Shown here one piece after another: positions 54,809 through 62,350 of a stretch of DNA of 64,000 nucleotides (the first letter of the stretch is position 1; the number at the start of each line of letters is the position of its first letter). The notes beneath the pieces are model-generated. The model was not told where the DNA came from. It did not search any database and saw only the letters and a program-made list of their open reading frames with translations. Origin of the DNA: Marivirga harenae (lineage in GTDB: Bacteria; Bacteroidota; Bacteroidia; Cytophagales; Cyclobacteriaceae); assembly GCF_030534335.1 (NCBI RefSeq), contig NZ_CP130565.1, forward strand, positions 2,811,501-2,875,500, read 5' to 3'. The position numbers and the translations under genes are program-made.

Positions 54809-54888
54809 ATCTGTCAGGTTTAGACATGTTTATTGTACCTCAAAATGGCAAAAGCAAGTAACTTTCTAATGGTATAAACCTGACAGAT
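54809..54888. repeat. Inverted pair of CCTGACAG repeats downstream of AMP nucleosidase
   Basis: ATCTGTCAGGTTTA (54809-54822) and its exact inverted copy TAAACCTGACAGAT (54875-54888) with 52 bp between. Same arrangement as 39160-39247, but the outer part is AT..AT instead of AAA..TTT. It could be a terminator or a small non-coding mobile repeat. Confidence 0.6.
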
Positions 54889-54949
54889 ATTTTTGAATAT
54901 CATAGTCGTGAAACTTCAAATAAGTGATCAAATTAAGCCAAGCATAAAA

Positions 54950-56587
54950 ATGAACAAACTCTTACTCTCCTTTACCTTCATCGTTTTAATAGCTTCCTGC
55001 AGTACCAGAGAAACTGTTGATGCCATTTATTTTAATGGAAACATCTACACTGTCAATGATAAATTTGATAAGGAAGAAGCATTTGCCATCAAAGATGGTA
55101 AATTTTTAGCTGTTGGAAAGTCAAAAGATATTCGCAACCAATACCGATCGGACGAAGAAATTGACTTGTTGGGTTCAGCGGTTTATCCTGGTTTTATTGA
55201 TGGACATGCGCATTTCATTAGGTATGCTAAGGATTTAGGTGATGTAGATTTAGTAGGTACAGCATCTTTTGATGAATTAATCCAACGATTGCAAAAACAT
55301 GCGGATCAATATCCGGAAGCTCCTGCTTTACTAGGGCAAGGATGGGATCAAATTAATTGGGAGGGTAAACAATTTCCAGATAAAGATACTTTGGATATTC
55401 TATTTCCCAATAAGGTTGTGATGCTGAGAAGGGTAGATGCTCATGCTATTTTAACCAATCAGAAAGGATTGGATCTGGCAGGAGTGACAGCTAAAACCAA
55501 AGTTTCAGGAGGAGAAGTTCTGTTGAAAGATGGTCAGCCAAGTGGTGTATTGATTGACAATGCTATGAATTTACTGATGGATAAAATGCCTGAAATGGAT
55601 GAGGATCAGAAAAAGGAACTTATTCAGCAGGCACAAAATAATTGTTTTGCGGTAGGGATTACCTCACTAGCGGAAGCAGGTTTGGACAAGTCTCAAATAG
55701 ATTTATTGGACGCTATGCAAAAGGACAGTCTACTGCAAATGAGGATTTATGCTATGATCAACCCGACAGCTGAAAACATAAATCATTATTTCAGTAATGG
55801 CCATTACAAAACTGATTATTTAAATGTGCGCTCTTTTAAAATTTACGGAGATGGTGCTTTAGGGTCAAGAGGAGCTTGTCTGATTCAACCCTATTCGGAT
55901 GACGAGGGTAATTATGGATTTTTAAGGAGTAAGCCTCAGGTATTTGACAGCTTAGCTAAAATTATATTTGCGAAGGATTTTCAAATGAATACTCATTGCA
56001 TTGGTGATTCAGCCAATAGAGCTATCACCAGTATTTACGCTAAGTATTTGAAAGGAAAAAATGATAAAAGGTGGAGAATTGAGCATGCTCAGGTACTTGA
56101 CGATAATGATTTCAGTAAGTTTGGCGATTACAATATTCTACCTTCCGTTCAGCCAACTCATGCTACTTCTGATATGGATTGGGCGCATGAAAGGTTAGGA
56201 GAGGAGAGAGTAAAAAATGCTTATGCTTATCAAGAATTATTGAGGCAGAATGGAAAGTTGGTTTTAGGCTCTGATTTTCCTGTAGAGAATATTAATCCAA
56301 TTTATGGTTTTCACGCTGCAGTAGCTCGGCAAGATGATGATAATTTACCCGAAGGGGGTTTCCAGCCTGAGAATTCCTTAAATCGAGAGCAAGCGTTAAG
56401 GGGAATGACTTCATGGGCCGCTTTTGGTCAGTTTGAGGAAAAAGAAAAAGGAAGCATTGCCAAAGGAAAATGGGCAGATTTTGTGATTTTGGACCAAGAT
56501 ATCATGGAAGTTCCAGTAGAAGAATTGCGTGGAACGGAAGTTATGCAAACCTACTCAGCTGGCCAGAAAGTATACGAATTAAGATGA
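54950..56587 (+). CDS. Amidohydrolase family lipoprotein (YtcJ-like)
   Basis: 545 residues from ATG at 54950; the frame is open 19 codons upstream but only from a TTG. Lipoprotein signal with lipobox LIASC (about Cys 17). Amidohydrolase fold: AVYPGFIDGHAHFIRYA (metal His pair), KIYGDGALGSRGA, NTHCIGDSANRA, RIEHAQVLDD, LVLGSDFPVENI. Members hydrolyse N-acyl amino acids or similar amides and are close to DUF4440-free YtcJ. Periplasmic. Its stop overlaps the MazG-like start by 4 bp. Confidence 0.92.
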   Translation: MNKLLLSFTFIVLIASCSTRETVDAIYFNGNIYTVNDKFDKEEAFAIKDGKFLAVGKSKDIRNQYRSDEEIDLLGSAVYPGFIDGHAHFIRYAKDLGDVDLVGTASFDELIQRLQKHADQYPEAPALLGQGWDQINWEGKQFPDKDTLDILFPNKVVMLRRVDAHAILTNQKGLDLAGVTAKTKVSGGEVLLKDGQPSGVLIDNAMNLLMDKMPEMDEDQKKELIQQAQNNCFAVGITSLAEAGLDKSQIDLLDAMQKDSLLQMRIYAMINPTAENINHYFSNGHYKTDYLNVRSFKIYGDGALGSRGACLIQPYSDDEGNYGFLRSKPQVFDSLAKIIFAKDFQMNTHCIGDSANRAITSIYAKYLKGKNDKRWRIEHAQVLDDNDFSKFGDYNILPSVQPTHATSDMDWAHERLGEERVKNAYAYQELLRQNGKLVLGSDFPVENINPIYGFHAAVARQDDDNLPEGGFQPENSLNREQALRGMTSWAAFGQFEEKEKGSIAKGKWADFVILDQDIMEVPVEELRGTEVMQTYSAGQKVYELR

Positions 56588-56925
56588 TGAAAAAAGAATT
56601 AACCATAGCAGAAGCTCAATTAAAGGTAGATGAATGGATCAAAACCATAGGAGTTCGCTATTTCAATGAGCTGACCAATATGACGATCCTGACAGAAGAA
56701 GTAGGAGAATTAGCTCGAATAATGGCCCGAAAATATGGTGAACAGTCTTTTAAAGAAAGTGATAAAAATGCTGATTTGGGTGATGAAATGGCTGATGTGC
56801 TCTGGGTTCTTATTTGCTTGGCGAATCAGACTGGTGTTGACTTAACCGATGCTTTGAGAAAAAATATTGAAAAGAAGACTAAGCGTGATAAAGATAGACA
56901 TCAGGATAATGAGAAACTTAAATAA
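56584..56925 (+). CDS. MazG-like nucleotide pyrophosphohydrolase
   Basis: 113 residues, with ATG at 56584 (a second ATG follows at 56587). All-alpha NTP-PPase fold with the metal motif TEEVGELARIMARKYGEQSF (EExxE) and the second pair in DLGDEMADVLWVLICLANQ (ExxD). Such enzymes hydrolyse (d)NTPs to monophosphates, removing damaged or excess nucleotides. The start overlaps the amidohydrolase stop (ATGATGA), so the two are coupled, although a shared pathway is not obvious. Confidence 0.92.
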   Translation: MMKKELTIAEAQLKVDEWIKTIGVRYFNELTNMTILTEEVGELARIMARKYGEQSFKESDKNADLGDEMADVLWVLICLANQTGVDLTDALRKNIEKKTKRDKDRHQDNEKLK

Positions 56926-56931
56926 ACTATC

Positions 56932-57711
56932 TTGAGGAATATTGTTATTATCGTTTTAGCAGTAATATTTTTTGGATGTAATTCAAAACAAGAAGAATTA
57001 CCTACAAAAAAATTTATTGATTCCGTCTTCTTGCTTGAGCAAACAGCGAATTCTACATGGCAGCCCAGAGTAAATAAAGGGATATTACGTACAGAAAAAT
57101 TCTATGATTTTGTTTATTCAAATGAGTTAGCTTTGAGTTATTTACAATGGAATTTGTTTTTTGAAAAGCTGCCAGACTCCATAAAATACTCCACAAAGAG
57201 TAGGGATAATGTTCATCTTGATTTTCAGAATTTTGCAAATCAAGATGAAGAGATAAAAAGAGCAATTCAATTACTAATTTATCCTGAAAAATTCAAAGAT
57301 CAATATCAAATCAATATTGACAGTTTAACGAATTTAAGCTCAAAATTATATTATGCTTCATCTGCTGGCGAGGGAAGAGTGGGCTGGTCATTTTGCACTG
57401 GTAAAAGTAAATTTCCGGAGATTTATGGTGAAACTAAGAGCTATGAGTCCGTCATCCTTCAAGCCTTATGTTTTCAAGCATTATTTGAAGAGAAATATTC
57501 TAATCCCAAGAAAACAGTTTGGAGCTACTTTAATCGCAAGATACCGGAAGTTTCTACAGAAATGAAAAGCATAGAATATGATGATTACATAGACAAGGCA
57601 AACCAATTGATGTGGGAAAAGATCTCGAAATCTGAAGAATTAAGGGATTTGTTAGTCGGATTTACAGCAAACGAGAGTTCAAAATTGTACTGTCAGGTTA
57701 ATAGTAATTAA
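56932..57711 (+). CDS. Lipoprotein of unknown function with TTG start
   Basis: 259 residues. The only possible start is TTG at 56932, because a stop lies 7 bp upstream in the same frame. It is followed by a lipoprotein signal with lipobox FFGC (Cys 16). The mature part is helical and hydrophilic: DSLTNLSSKLYYASSAGEGR; VGWSFCTGKSKFPEIYGETK. I do not recognise a family. Third gene of the run amidohydrolase-MazG-lipoprotein (6 bp after MazG). Function unknown. Confidence 0.75.
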   Translation: MRNIVIIVLAVIFFGCNSKQEELPTKKFIDSVFLLEQTANSTWQPRVNKGILRTEKFYDFVYSNELALSYLQWNLFFEKLPDSIKYSTKSRDNVHLDFQNFANQDEEIKRAIQLLIYPEKFKDQYQINIDSLTNLSSKLYYASSAGEGRVGWSFCTGKSKFPEIYGETKSYESVILQALCFQALFEEKYSNPKKTVWSYFNRKIPEVSTEMKSIEYDDYIDKANQLMWEKISKSEELRDLLVGFTANESSKLYCQVNSN

Positions 57712-57729
57712 ATATGTAATATTAAGTAT

Positions 57730-58110
57730 ATGATTACGCTAGATCAGCAAAAAGAAAATGCCATTAAATTTTACAAAACAGCCTTTGAGGGCAATCCTTC
57801 AAAAGCTGTTGAATTATATGTTGGAGATGAATATATTCAACATAATCCTGCCGTAGCTAATGGAACTCAAGGATTTGTTGAATATTTCGAAAGAATGCAA
57901 AGGGAGTACCCGAACAAAAGTGTTGAATTTGTAAGGGCAGTTGCGGAAAATGGCTTAGTCGCCCTGCACACTCATCAGGTTTGGGAAGGGGATGCAGAAT
58001 ATGTCACCATGGATTTCTTCCGTTTTGATGACAATGGAAAAATTGTGGAACATTGGGACAGCATTCAGCAGATTCCGGAAGAGTCAGCAAATCCCAATAA
58101 GATGTACTAG
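57730..58110 (+). CDS. SnoaL-like (NTF2 fold) protein
   Basis: 126 residues, small alpha+beta barrel of the SnoaL-like type. Seen: ENAIKFYKTAFEGNPSKAVE, YIQHNPAVANGTQGFVEYF, VALHTHQVWEGDAEYVTMDF and FRFDDNGKIVEHWDSIQQIP. The QHNP and HWD motifs are typical of this family's aldol-cyclase/isomerase-like clade. Members can be enzymes or stress-related binding proteins; I cannot name the reaction. Convergent with the TetR gene, 8 bp apart. Confidence 0.88.
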   Translation: MITLDQQKENAIKFYKTAFEGNPSKAVELYVGDEYIQHNPAVANGTQGFVEYFERMQREYPNKSVEFVRAVAENGLVALHTHQVWEGDAEYVTMDFFRFDDNGKIVEHWDSIQQIPEESANPNKMY

Positions 58111-58118
58111 TTTGTGGT

Positions 58119-58739
58119 TTATTCTAGCTTATAAACCTTCTTAAATCCTTCTAATCCTTTTTCTGTTAAAGTAGGGCGCACGAGATTGAAAAACACCTGC
58201 ATATAGTAATCTATTTTTTCGTCACTCTTCCCCTTATAAAAAACCTCAGCATCGGAAATCCAGGAATTGCTGACCATCAATAATGCATGAATTAGTAAAT
58301 CTTTCTGTCTTTCATCTTTAAAAGCTTTCATATATCCATTAGAAATTAAAAAGCTAGAAATTGTATCCAAGATATTCCACCTTTGATCAAATTGATCTTG
58401 AGCATGTTTTTTAATGTGGTCGAAATGACGAACCACTTTGGTAATTCCCAAATAAATAAATTTATACTTGTAGATTTCTTCAAATAGTATTTTCAGCCTG
58501 CTAAGCATAAACTCAAGATTGATTACTTCCTCCTTGATGTTTTGAAATTGCTGCTCTACATTCTTTTGCATATTAAGATACAACTGAAGTATGATGTCGT
58601 CTTTTTTCGGAAAGTGATAACATAAATTCCCATAGCTAATCCCCATTTCATCCGCTATGGCCTTGCTCGAAATTGCGGATATGCCATAGGTATTAAACAG
58701 TTTCAAAGCAGTTTCTAGTATTTTGTCTTTTGTGCTCAT
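58119..58739 (-). CDS. TetR-family transcriptional regulator
   Basis: 206 residues. N-terminal HTH: KDKILETALKLFNTYGISAI followed by SSKAIADEMGISYGNLCYHF, the usual TetR DNA-binding core. The C-terminal part is helical and would bind a ligand or partner. It lies divergent from the transglutaminase-like gene; between the two are two palindromic sites (58793-58810 and 58837-58854), so it most likely represses itself and its neighbour. Confidence 0.93.
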   Translation of the reverse strand: MSTKDKILETALKLFNTYGISAISSKAIADEMGISYGNLCYHFPKKDDIILQLYLNMQKNVEQQFQNIKEEVINLEFMLSRLKILFEEIYKYKFIYLGITKVVRHFDHIKKHAQDQFDQRWNILDTISSFLISNGYMKAFKDERQKDLLIHALLMVSNSWISDAEVFYKGKSDEKIDYYMQVFFNLVRPTLTEKGLEGFKKVYKLE

Positions 58740-58792
58740 ATATGCTGGAAATCTACTACAATATTAAGCATTTTTTAACTGCTAAAATAAAT

Positions 58793-58810
58793 GTAGGCCT
58801 CAATGCCTAG
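58793..58810. promoter_or_regulatory. Operator O1 (imperfect) of the TetR regulator
   Basis: GTAGGCCTCAATGCCTAG. The right half AATGCCTAG matches exactly the half-site of O2; the left half agrees in TAGGC. Centre to centre it is 44 bp from O2, about four DNA turns, so both sites face the same side. Confidence 0.55.
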
Positions 58811-58828
58811 AGTTGGATTTTGTTTTAT

Positions 58829-58836
58829 TACATTTG
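58829..58836 (+). promoter_or_regulatory. -7 element of the transglutaminase-like gene
   Basis: TACATTTG, exact TAnnTTTG, directly next to operator O2. The start codon is 26 bp downstream. A repressor on O2 would cover the transcription start. Confidence 0.6.
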
Positions 58837-58854
58837 CTAGGCATTAATGCCTAG
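58837..58854. promoter_or_regulatory. Operator O2 (perfect palindrome) of the TetR regulator
   Basis: CTAGGCATTAATGCCTAG is a perfect 18-bp palindrome. Length and symmetry fit a TetR-family operator. It lies between the -7 element and the start codon of the transglutaminase-like gene. Confidence 0.7.
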
Positions 58855-58862
58855 AAAGAAAA

Positions 58863-59519
58863 ATGAAGCACGAGCAATTTAGTCAATATTTGCAGCCAGG
58901 CGAGTTTATTAATTCGGACAACCCCAATGTTCAGAAATTTGCAAAGATAGTCAGTTCTGGTACTCAAGATGATAAGCAAAAAGTCAAGTTCTTGTATTAT
59001 GCCATTCGTGATGGTTTTAGGTACGATCCTTTCAGACTGCATTTCTCAAAAAAAGAAATGAAAGCCAGTAGTTTGCTCAAAAGAGATTATGGCTATTGCA
59101 TAGAAAAAAGTTGTCTTTTCGCTGCGGCTTGTAGAGTCATTGGTATTCCTTCTCGATTAGGTTTTGCGAACGTTAGAAATCACATCGGGACTGCCAAATT
59201 AGAAGCGGTTCTTAAAAGTGATGTATTAGTTTTCCATGGCTATGCTGAAATTTATTTAAATGACAAATGGATTAAAGTAACGCCTGTATTCAATAGAGAA
59301 CTCTGTGAAAAGCTGAATGTGAAACCATTGGAGTTCAATCCCGAGGGAGATTCAATTTTCCAAGAATACGATGAAAGTGGGAGTAAATTCATGGAGTACC
59401 TGCATCAATATGGTCATTTCGCAGATATTCCTTATGAATTGTTTATGTCTGAGCTAACCAGACATTATCCACATCTAGCATCTCAGATTCAAGAAAGAGA
59501 CGTATTTTACATAAAGTAG
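58863..59519 (+). CDS. Transglutaminase-like (papain-like) protein
   Basis: 218 residues. Transglutaminase core with Cys 79 in RDYGYCIEKSCLFAAACR and His 125 in VFHGYAEIYLNDKW. The third catalytic residue, Asp in most members (WxxVDPT), is Thr 140 here (KVTPVFN). No signal peptide. The enzyme may be a cytoplasmic cysteine peptidase or amidase. It is the likely target of the divergent TetR gene. Confidence 0.85.
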   Translation: MKHEQFSQYLQPGEFINSDNPNVQKFAKIVSSGTQDDKQKVKFLYYAIRDGFRYDPFRLHFSKKEMKASSLLKRDYGYCIEKSCLFAAACRVIGIPSRLGFANVRNHIGTAKLEAVLKSDVLVFHGYAEIYLNDKWIKVTPVFNRELCEKLNVKPLEFNPEGDSIFQEYDESGSKFMEYLHQYGHFADIPYELFMSELTRHYPHLASQIQERDVFYIK

Positions 59520-59740
59520 AGTCTAAAACATTACTGGGAGTGCATGGGCCTATTTTCTTTTGATTGGTATTAAATTCACATTAGTAGAAACTGGTATTCC
59601 ATACTTTATGACAAGTGCCAAGGAAATATTATTTTCAATAAGTAGTGGTTTTAATAATGATTTCAAAATTCCCGCGGAAAAATAGATTTCAGAAGACATG
59701 AAGGTTGGGAAATTGTATAAATCAAAATGCAGTTGAATGT

Positions 59741-60394
59741 TTATCTCCTTACACTAACGCCATATCCAATAATTTTTATTGGGCTCATTAGTTTTCCATC
59801 ATACTCAATATCTTCTATTTTCGGCTGTTTCTTTTCATTGGTTTTATTGGTATAAATCAAAGGAAAAGCAATCTTGGTTCTTACAGTTTTTCCTTCATAA
59901 ACAGCAGGAATCCAGTATTCTGGAATAGATTCAGTAACCTCCAAAATAGCTTCTTCGAAATACTTTTTTAGTTCTCCAATGATATGTTTTTGAACCAGAA
60001 CCCCTTTTTCATCAAACTCTAATTCTAGTATGAGTATTGTGTTGATGTTTTCTTTTGCAGCAGTAGAAGAATAAGTACTGGCAAGATTCATTGCCAAAAA
60101 ATCATATAAAAAATAATAACTTCCCAAGTATCTTATTTGACGATCTGGCTTGAGACTTTTCCATCCATTATCATAGATAAAATAAGAAGAAGTGTCTTTG
60201 GCTAAATGGATTAATTGATTAGCATCTAAATCAAAGCTGAGCGCTAGTTCATTTTGTGAATCGTAATAATGCCAAACGCCTACTCTATATCCATTTTCTA
60301 CTGTTCCTTTTTGATAAGGCTCATCAATCTCTGTGGTCTGAGCCAATAAGTTTATATTAATTAAAATCAGTAGAGGTAGAATTAGCTGTTTCAT
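59741..60394 (-). CDS. Secreted protein with a TonB-C-like domain
   Basis: 217 residues. Signal peptide to about residue 18 (LININLLAQ). The first part is a MORN-like or variable segment (GTVENGYRVGVWHYYDSQNE, a motif seen in DKGxxxGxWxYYD repeats), and the last ~90 residues resemble TonB C-terminal domain: LILELEFDEKGVLVQKHI, SIPEYWIPAVYEGKTVRTKI. This fold appears in many Bacteroidota envelope proteins and need not mean TonB function. Stands alone; 221 bp before the previous gene hold no clear feature. Confidence 0.75.
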   Translation of the reverse strand: MKQLILPLLILININLLAQTTEIDEPYQKGTVENGYRVGVWHYYDSQNELALSFDLDANQLIHLAKDTSSYFIYDNGWKSLKPDRQIRYLGSYYFLYDFLAMNLASTYSSTAAKENINTILILELEFDEKGVLVQKHIIGELKKYFEEAILEVTESIPEYWIPAVYEGKTVRTKIAFPLIYTNKTNEKKQPKIEDIEYDGKLMSPIKIIGYGVSVRR

Positions 60395-60558
60395 CTTAGT
60401 TTTCGTGTTGGTTTATACTGCTCTATTAATTAAAGGAAGTATATATTTCTACATGGGGCAGTAAATGAATTTTAAAATTAATTCAATGTTAAAAATGCAA
60501 TATACTGTTTGCAAAAGCATTGATATCCTGATTTTTGTATATCTCCCATTACTTCAAA

Positions 60559-62202
60559 TTATTCTGTCAAATTAAAATCCGCCACATAGAAATTGGGGTC
60601 CACCAAAACCTCTGCATTTTCAGGTAAATTTTCTAAAGCTTTAAAACCTGTAGAATTGGGTTTTAGCCATTCTGCCTCTCCGTTAATAAAAATCCTTATC
60701 GGCATGTCAAATCCATCAACGGTATTTTCCCATTTGTATAGCAATTGGTTTTCTAAAACTCGGTAGGTGAAAGTGGGAACTTGAATGCTACGTAAATATT
60801 GATCAAAAACCTTGTCCAAAGATTCACCATATGACTGTGAGATAAAAATTTCTATTTGTTCGGTAGTCACCGTCTGATGATAAAATTCCTTATTCAATCC
60901 TCTCAAGGTTTGTCGCCATTTTTCATCATCATCAAATAATTGTCGGATGGTGTGGAGCATATTCCCTCCTTTATAATACATATCACCTGAACCTTCATAA
61001 GAAACGCCATATTTCCCAATTATGGGTCTGTCATTTTGAATGGAGGATCGGACTCCTTGCACGTAAGCATTGGCCGCCAAAGAATCGTAATGATAATCTA
61101 AAAATAGGTTTTCAGAATAGTGGGTAAATCCTTCATGAATCCACATATCCGCTACATCTTTATAGGTAATATTATTGGCAAACCATTCATGTCCGGATTC
61201 ATGTATGATGATGAAATCAAATTTCAAGCCCCAGCCAGTTTGGCTTAAATCTCTTCCTCTGTAACCGTTTTTGAATTCATTTCCGTAAGTGACGGAGCTC
61301 TGATGTTCCATTCCTAAATAAGGGGCTTCTACTAATTTATAACTGTCTTCATAAAAAGGATAGGGGCCAAACCAATATTCAAAGGCCTTCAACATTCTTG
61401 GGACTTCCTGAAATTGTTTTTTAGCCTTGTCAAGATTATAGCTCAAAACCCAATAGCTACAATCTAATATTCCCTTCTCGCCTTCATATTTTTCCGAAAA
61501 ATTGACATAATCACCAATATTGAGATTTACTCCATAATTATTGATAGGATTACTCACAAACCAATGATAAGTTCTGCTGTTTTTGTGTTCTTCTACTTGC
61601 CGCAACCGCCCATTAGAAACATCAACTAATGGTTTGGGAACATTCACGCTGATTAGCATACTGTCAGGCTCATCAGCAGGGTGTTCTTTGCATGGCCACC
61701 AAACACTGGCGCCAATTCCCTGATTAGCAGTAGCAATGAAATCTTTTCCATTTTTGTCTTTCTTCCAGGTAAATCCACCATCCCAGGGAGCATTTTTAGC
61801 AACTCTAGGATTCCCGGAATAGTAAACCGTTAATTCATTCAATTCCCCTTCTATTTGTTTATCGATCAATTCGATAAAATGGGCATTAAACGCAGTACTA
61901 AATTTCAGCTTTTCACCATTTTGAATAATACTGTCAATCTGCATCGGGTTTTGCAAATCGATCTGCATGATTTGATGAGGCTCTAGTACCTTGTATCGAA
62001 TCAGATTACTTCCAGTAATATATTTTTCATTTGGTTTTACTTCAGTGTAAAGATGGTAGTATTTCAAGTCCCACCAAATTCTTTCTTCAGTAAGTCCACC
62101 TTTCAGACTGTCAGCTTTAGTGAAAATTTTTTGAGCAAAAACAGCGGTGCTGAGGATGGAAAAAATAGCTATAAAAATAAGTTTTTTGGTATTGCTTAAC
62201 AT
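60559..62202 (-). CDS. M1-family zinc metallopeptidase
   Basis: 547 residues. Signal peptide to about residue 23. N-terminal beta domain, then the catalytic domain with HESGHEW and, 18 residues later, the Glu ligand in WIHEGFTHYSE, which gives the exact HExxHx18E pattern. The GAMEN substrate loop reads LGMEHQSS, an altered form also seen in other secreted M1 enzymes. A zinc aminopeptidase for extracytoplasmic peptides is the likely role. The short size (547 against ~600-900) means that the C-terminal HEAT-like domain is missing. Confidence 0.94.
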   Translation of the reverse strand: MLSNTKKLIFIAIFSILSTAVFAQKIFTKADSLKGGLTEERIWWDLKYYHLYTEVKPNEKYITGSNLIRYKVLEPHQIMQIDLQNPMQIDSIIQNGEKLKFSTAFNAHFIELIDKQIEGELNELTVYYSGNPRVAKNAPWDGGFTWKKDKNGKDFIATANQGIGASVWWPCKEHPADEPDSMLISVNVPKPLVDVSNGRLRQVEEHKNSRTYHWFVSNPINNYGVNLNIGDYVNFSEKYEGEKGILDCSYWVLSYNLDKAKKQFQEVPRMLKAFEYWFGPYPFYEDSYKLVEAPYLGMEHQSSVTYGNEFKNGYRGRDLSQTGWGLKFDFIIIHESGHEWFANNITYKDVADMWIHEGFTHYSENLFLDYHYDSLAANAYVQGVRSSIQNDRPIIGKYGVSYEGSGDMYYKGGNMLHTIRQLFDDDEKWRQTLRGLNKEFYHQTVTTEQIEIFISQSYGESLDKVFDQYLRSIQVPTFTYRVLENQLLYKWENTVDGFDMPIRIFINGEAEWLKPNSTGFKALENLPENAEVLVDPNFYVADFNLTE

Positions 62203-62282
62203 ATGCGTTGGGTTTCAATCAGGATATATTAGATCAAGAGTAAATATAATGAAGATAAATTGTTTTGTAGCAAAAATTACGG

Positions 62283-62300
62283 ATACCTATAAATAGGTAT
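62283..62300. promoter_or_regulatory. Inverted repeat in the M1/TPR divergent region
   Basis: ATACCTA (62283-62289), TAAA loop, TAGGTAT (62294-62300). It lies midway between the two divergent starts (62202 and 62351). Size fits a regulator site, but no regulator is near. Confidence 0.4.
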
Positions 62301-62350
62301 TTCGATAAAAATATTTCATAATTCTTTTGAAATTATCATCTTGCGTAAGT

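Noticed and set aside
54893-54949. Longer N-terminus of the amidohydrolase
   Set aside because: Begins with TTG inside the repeat region; ATG at 54950 is followed by a lipoprotein signal.
56470-56583. Upstream extension of the MazG-like frame
   Set aside because: It is only the out-of-frame shadow of the amidohydrolase gene; homology begins at 56584.
59520-59740. Small gene between the transglutaminase-like and TonB-C-like genes
   Set aside because: Only a 26-codon frame is present; no ribosome site or motif.
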